Assembly: GCA_016208495.1 (NCBI GenBank)
Contig: JACQXX010000173.1
Location: forward strand, 1 to 34,088
DNA from: Acidobacteriota bacterium
GTDB taxonomy: Bacteria > Acidobacteriota > Blastocatellia > Chloracidobacteriales > Chloracidobacteriaceae
Length of the DNA: 34,088 nucleotides
Direction: 5' to 3'
The notes below the pieces were generated by a model. The model searched no databases. It had not been told where the DNA came from and was given only the letters and a program-made list of their open reading frames with translations. Below are positions 32,612 through 34,088 of this stretch, piece after piece (position 1 is the first letter of the stretch; each line of letters opens with the position of its first letter). The position numbers and the translations under genes were made by a program.

Positions 32612-33367
32612 CTAAAGAGGATTGGGGAGGCTGAAACCGAACATGTCGTAAGCGGCACCAAACGCGGGGCGAGTGGGATTTGGAGTGCGGCGGCTTGACG
32701 CCGCTTTTCTATGTGGAGTGCGGCAGCTTGATGCCGCCGGTTCGACAATCACCGGGTAGGTCCGATTCGGCGCCGTTGCGGTCCGGCCATCCACCATCAC
32801 CGGACGATTTTGGCCGGCTTCAATTCCTTCCAGGACAAACATCCCGGCGCCGTCCGTCGTGGCACTCCGACCATCGAGCGAGACCGTTGCCCCTGGAATC
32901 GGTTCCATCTCGGTTGACAGCACACGACCCGTCAACGCGGTGCGGAGCAGCGGCTTGACCTGCAACGTCAGTTCCACCTCCCGGCGGACCATGCCTCCTC
33001 CAACCGCCGCTTCGCCTTCGACTATCAGCTTGTAGCTTCCTGGCGGCACTTTGCCTTTGGCCACCGCGACTTTCAGCGTTGCGGTCGCCCCGGCGGTAAT
33101 CCATTTCCGGTCAAAGGTTGCGGTCATTCCCTGGGGGACTTCCTTGAGTTTGAGTTCCACCAGCGATTGGAACAACTCGCCACCCGCATTGACGTGGATC
33201 ACATAGGCCGTTTCACTTCCATCCAGCACAAACGCTGTGTTTGGAACACCCACCAGCCGATAGCCAAACCCATCAACCTGAAACATATCCCGCGAACGCT
33301 CTGTCATTTCGACAATTGCTTTCATAAGCTTTCGGTTCTTTTCATAGTTTTGGGGATTATCTCTCAA
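32612..33367 (-). CDS. Probable truncated secreted-type protein with carboxypeptidase-regulatory-like domain
   Basis: A 251-residue frame. Residues about 45-140 look like an Ig-like/beta-sandwich domain (VELKLKEVPQGMTATFDRKW then GSYKLIVEGEAAVGGG). Residues about 143-205 form a CarboxypepD_reg-like unit (LTGRVLSTEMEPIPGATVSL, DGAGMFVLEGI). Such domains normally sit in large exported proteins, but there is no signal peptide here and the N-terminus lies at the junction with AT-rich DNA, so the front is probably missing. The last about 40 residues (after VEPAASS) are encoded by two REP palindromes and do not look like native protein. The start is uncertain: 33367, or ATG 33325. It may be non-functional. 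Confidence 0.6.
   Translation of the reverse strand: MRDNPQNYEKNRKLMKAIVEMTERSRDMFQVDGFGYRLVGVPNTAFVLDGSETAYVIHVNAGGELFQSLVELKLKEVPQGMTATFDRKWITAGATATLKVAVAKGKVPPGSYKLIVEGEAAVGGGMVRREVELTLQVKPLLRTALTGRVLSTEMEPIPGATVSLDGRSATTDGAGMFVLEGIEAGQNRPVMVDGRTATAPNRTYPVIVEPAASSCRTPHRKAASSRRTPNPTRPAFGAAYDMFGFSLPNPL
32681..32737 (+). repeat. TGGAGTGCG palindromic REP, copies 2 and 3
   Basis: TGGAGTGCGGCGGCTTGACG continuing CCGC at 32681-32704, and TGGAGTGCGGCAGCTTGATG continuing CCGC at 32714-32737. Each forms a GCGGC../GCCGC hairpin. They lie inside the 3' end of the 32612 frame and are related to 28039-28060. Peptides such as MECGGLTPLF read from them are typical spurious translations. Confidence 0.8.
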
Positions 33368-33410
33368 ATCAGTCGTTACTCTACTAACAAATTTTTTTCC
33401 TTCCGTTCTC

Positions 33411-33944
33411 TCAGTTAGTTTGTGTTTTTTTCTTGTAGGTCTGATTAGTTAATGGATCTTTAGTAATTAAAAAACGAAGGATTATACAAATTAATAGAAT
33501 TACCACTATATGTCTAAGTATTTGAAAATAGCAGAATACATAAAACACTCCGTATTCTCTTAAAAGGTAAAGGATGTAATCTTGAAACGCGTTGATAATG
33601 TTGTTAGAGTACGGATACCAGATGAGGATAAACCTTATATCTTGCTCGATAAGCTTAATCATTGCCAGGATGCTTAAAAATAAAGATAGGCAATAAATCT
33701 TTTTGTTCCTGAAGTTTATCCCAATTGATGTTAATAACACTAAAACTGGAACAATATATGCTGTTCGGCCTTCCATGAGAGGGTGAATAAAGCCAAACAG
33801 ATTTAGAATTATGATAGACATTCCTTGGTCATTACCTGGGGTTGATAAATAACTTTCCAGTGAATGAACTGTGACGTAAATATCAAGTATGCTAATCAGC
33901 AAAATACCTAGTTTTACTCTTTTTTCTGTATCAAGTAGTACCAT
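33411..33944 (-). CDS. AT-rich integral membrane protein of unknown function
   Basis: A 177-residue protein with about four membrane segments (VKLGILLISILDIYVTVHSL; GRTAYIVPVLVLLTSIGI; IYCLSLFLSILAMIKLI; ILRHIVVILLICIILRFLI) and a basic C-terminus (TYKKKTQTN). No conserved motif is recognisable. Its base composition is markedly AT-rich with codons unlike the rest of the window, pointing to recent acquisition. It follows the truncated 32612 gene in the opposite flow of decay, so this may be an insertion boundary. The ribosome site is weak (GGGAA). Confidence 0.6.
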   Translation of the reverse strand: MVLLDTEKRVKLGILLISILDIYVTVHSLESYLSTPGNDQGMSIIILNLFGFIHPLMEGRTAYIVPVLVLLTSIGINFRNKKIYCLSLFLSILAMIKLIEQDIRFILIWYPYSNNIINAFQDYILYLLREYGVFYVFCYFQILRHIVVILLICIILRFLITKDPLTNQTYKKKTQTN

Positions 33945-33973
33945 GGCTCAGCAATTCCCGGTGAGTCTGTAAA

Positions 33974-34088
33974 TGAAGAAAAGAAAGGAAAAAGGAAAAA
34001 GAGTTTCCGCGCTGAGAAGAGAAAAGAGAAAAGAGGGAGGAAGGGGAAAAAAGAGCAAGCGGGAAAGTAGGGGTGAGGAGGGCCGAAA
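33974..34088 (+). other. Near-pure purine tract at the window end
   Basis: Apart from a short TTTCCGCGCT stretch near 34004-34013 and isolated C/T, this segment is almost all A and G. No frame, hairpin or repeat unit explains it. It may be a genuine polypurine tract or a low-quality sequence end. Confidence 0.6.

Overview
The window is bacterial, with roughly mid-50s percent GC, and looks like chromosomal DNA from an Acidobacteriota member, possibly Blastocatellia. This is an inference from content: two very large TonB-dependent receptors with an N-terminal carboxypeptidase-regulatory-like domain, long multidomain Ser/Thr kinases, TPR plus DUF1579-like secreted proteins, and very dense intergenic repeats. 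No rRNA, tRNA, CRISPR array or complete insertion sequence was seen.

Layout. 1-365: an AT-rich palindrome and a broken RHS/YD-repeat fragment. 456-2429 (minus): a stand-alone DEAH-box (Res-type) helicase. 2724-10953 (plus): a tripartite RND efflux locus consisting of a TetR regulator with a palindromic operator candidate, a lipoprotein-like adaptor, a short-chain dehydrogenase sitting between adaptor and pump, the RND permease and a TolC-type channel, closed by a strong terminator. 11255-15149 (plus): an accessory run of small proteins, including a HEXXH zincin-like protein, a DUF6896-like protein, a HEAT-like protein, an S24/S26-fold protein, a gene broken by an in-frame stop, and a DUF6881-like/S1-like fusion. 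Several resemble families seen as immunity or orphan genes near polymorphic toxins, but no toxin is present. 15257-22571 (minus): a receiver-domain Ser/Thr kinase, and upstream of it a 1788-residue kinase/ATPase/helical/GAF/SpoIIE-phosphatase protein, together a likely phospho-signalling module. 23212-32508 (minus): a secreted TPR protein, two TonB-dependent receptors and a small outer-membrane barrel. 32612-34088: a probably truncated secreted-type protein whose 3' end is rewritten by short palindromes, an AT-rich membrane protein, and a nearly pure purine tail.

The most unusual feature is the intergenic DNA. At least four 7-nt tandem-repeat units (GGGTTCA, GGGCTGA, GGATGAR, ATTCTTC) and one 8-nt unit (AGCGAAGT) occur in the window, often as inverted pairs. 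They sit beside or inside larger palindromic elements. One element of about 225 bp is present twice in opposite orientation; its ends and apex are conserved, while its middle stem has a different sequence in each copy and is still self-complementary. One copy is enclosed by about 50-bp inverted repeats that differ by exactly one heptamer. Some gene ends (15257, 17205, 32612) are built from these repeats. I regard this repeat system as the best candidate for something undescribed.
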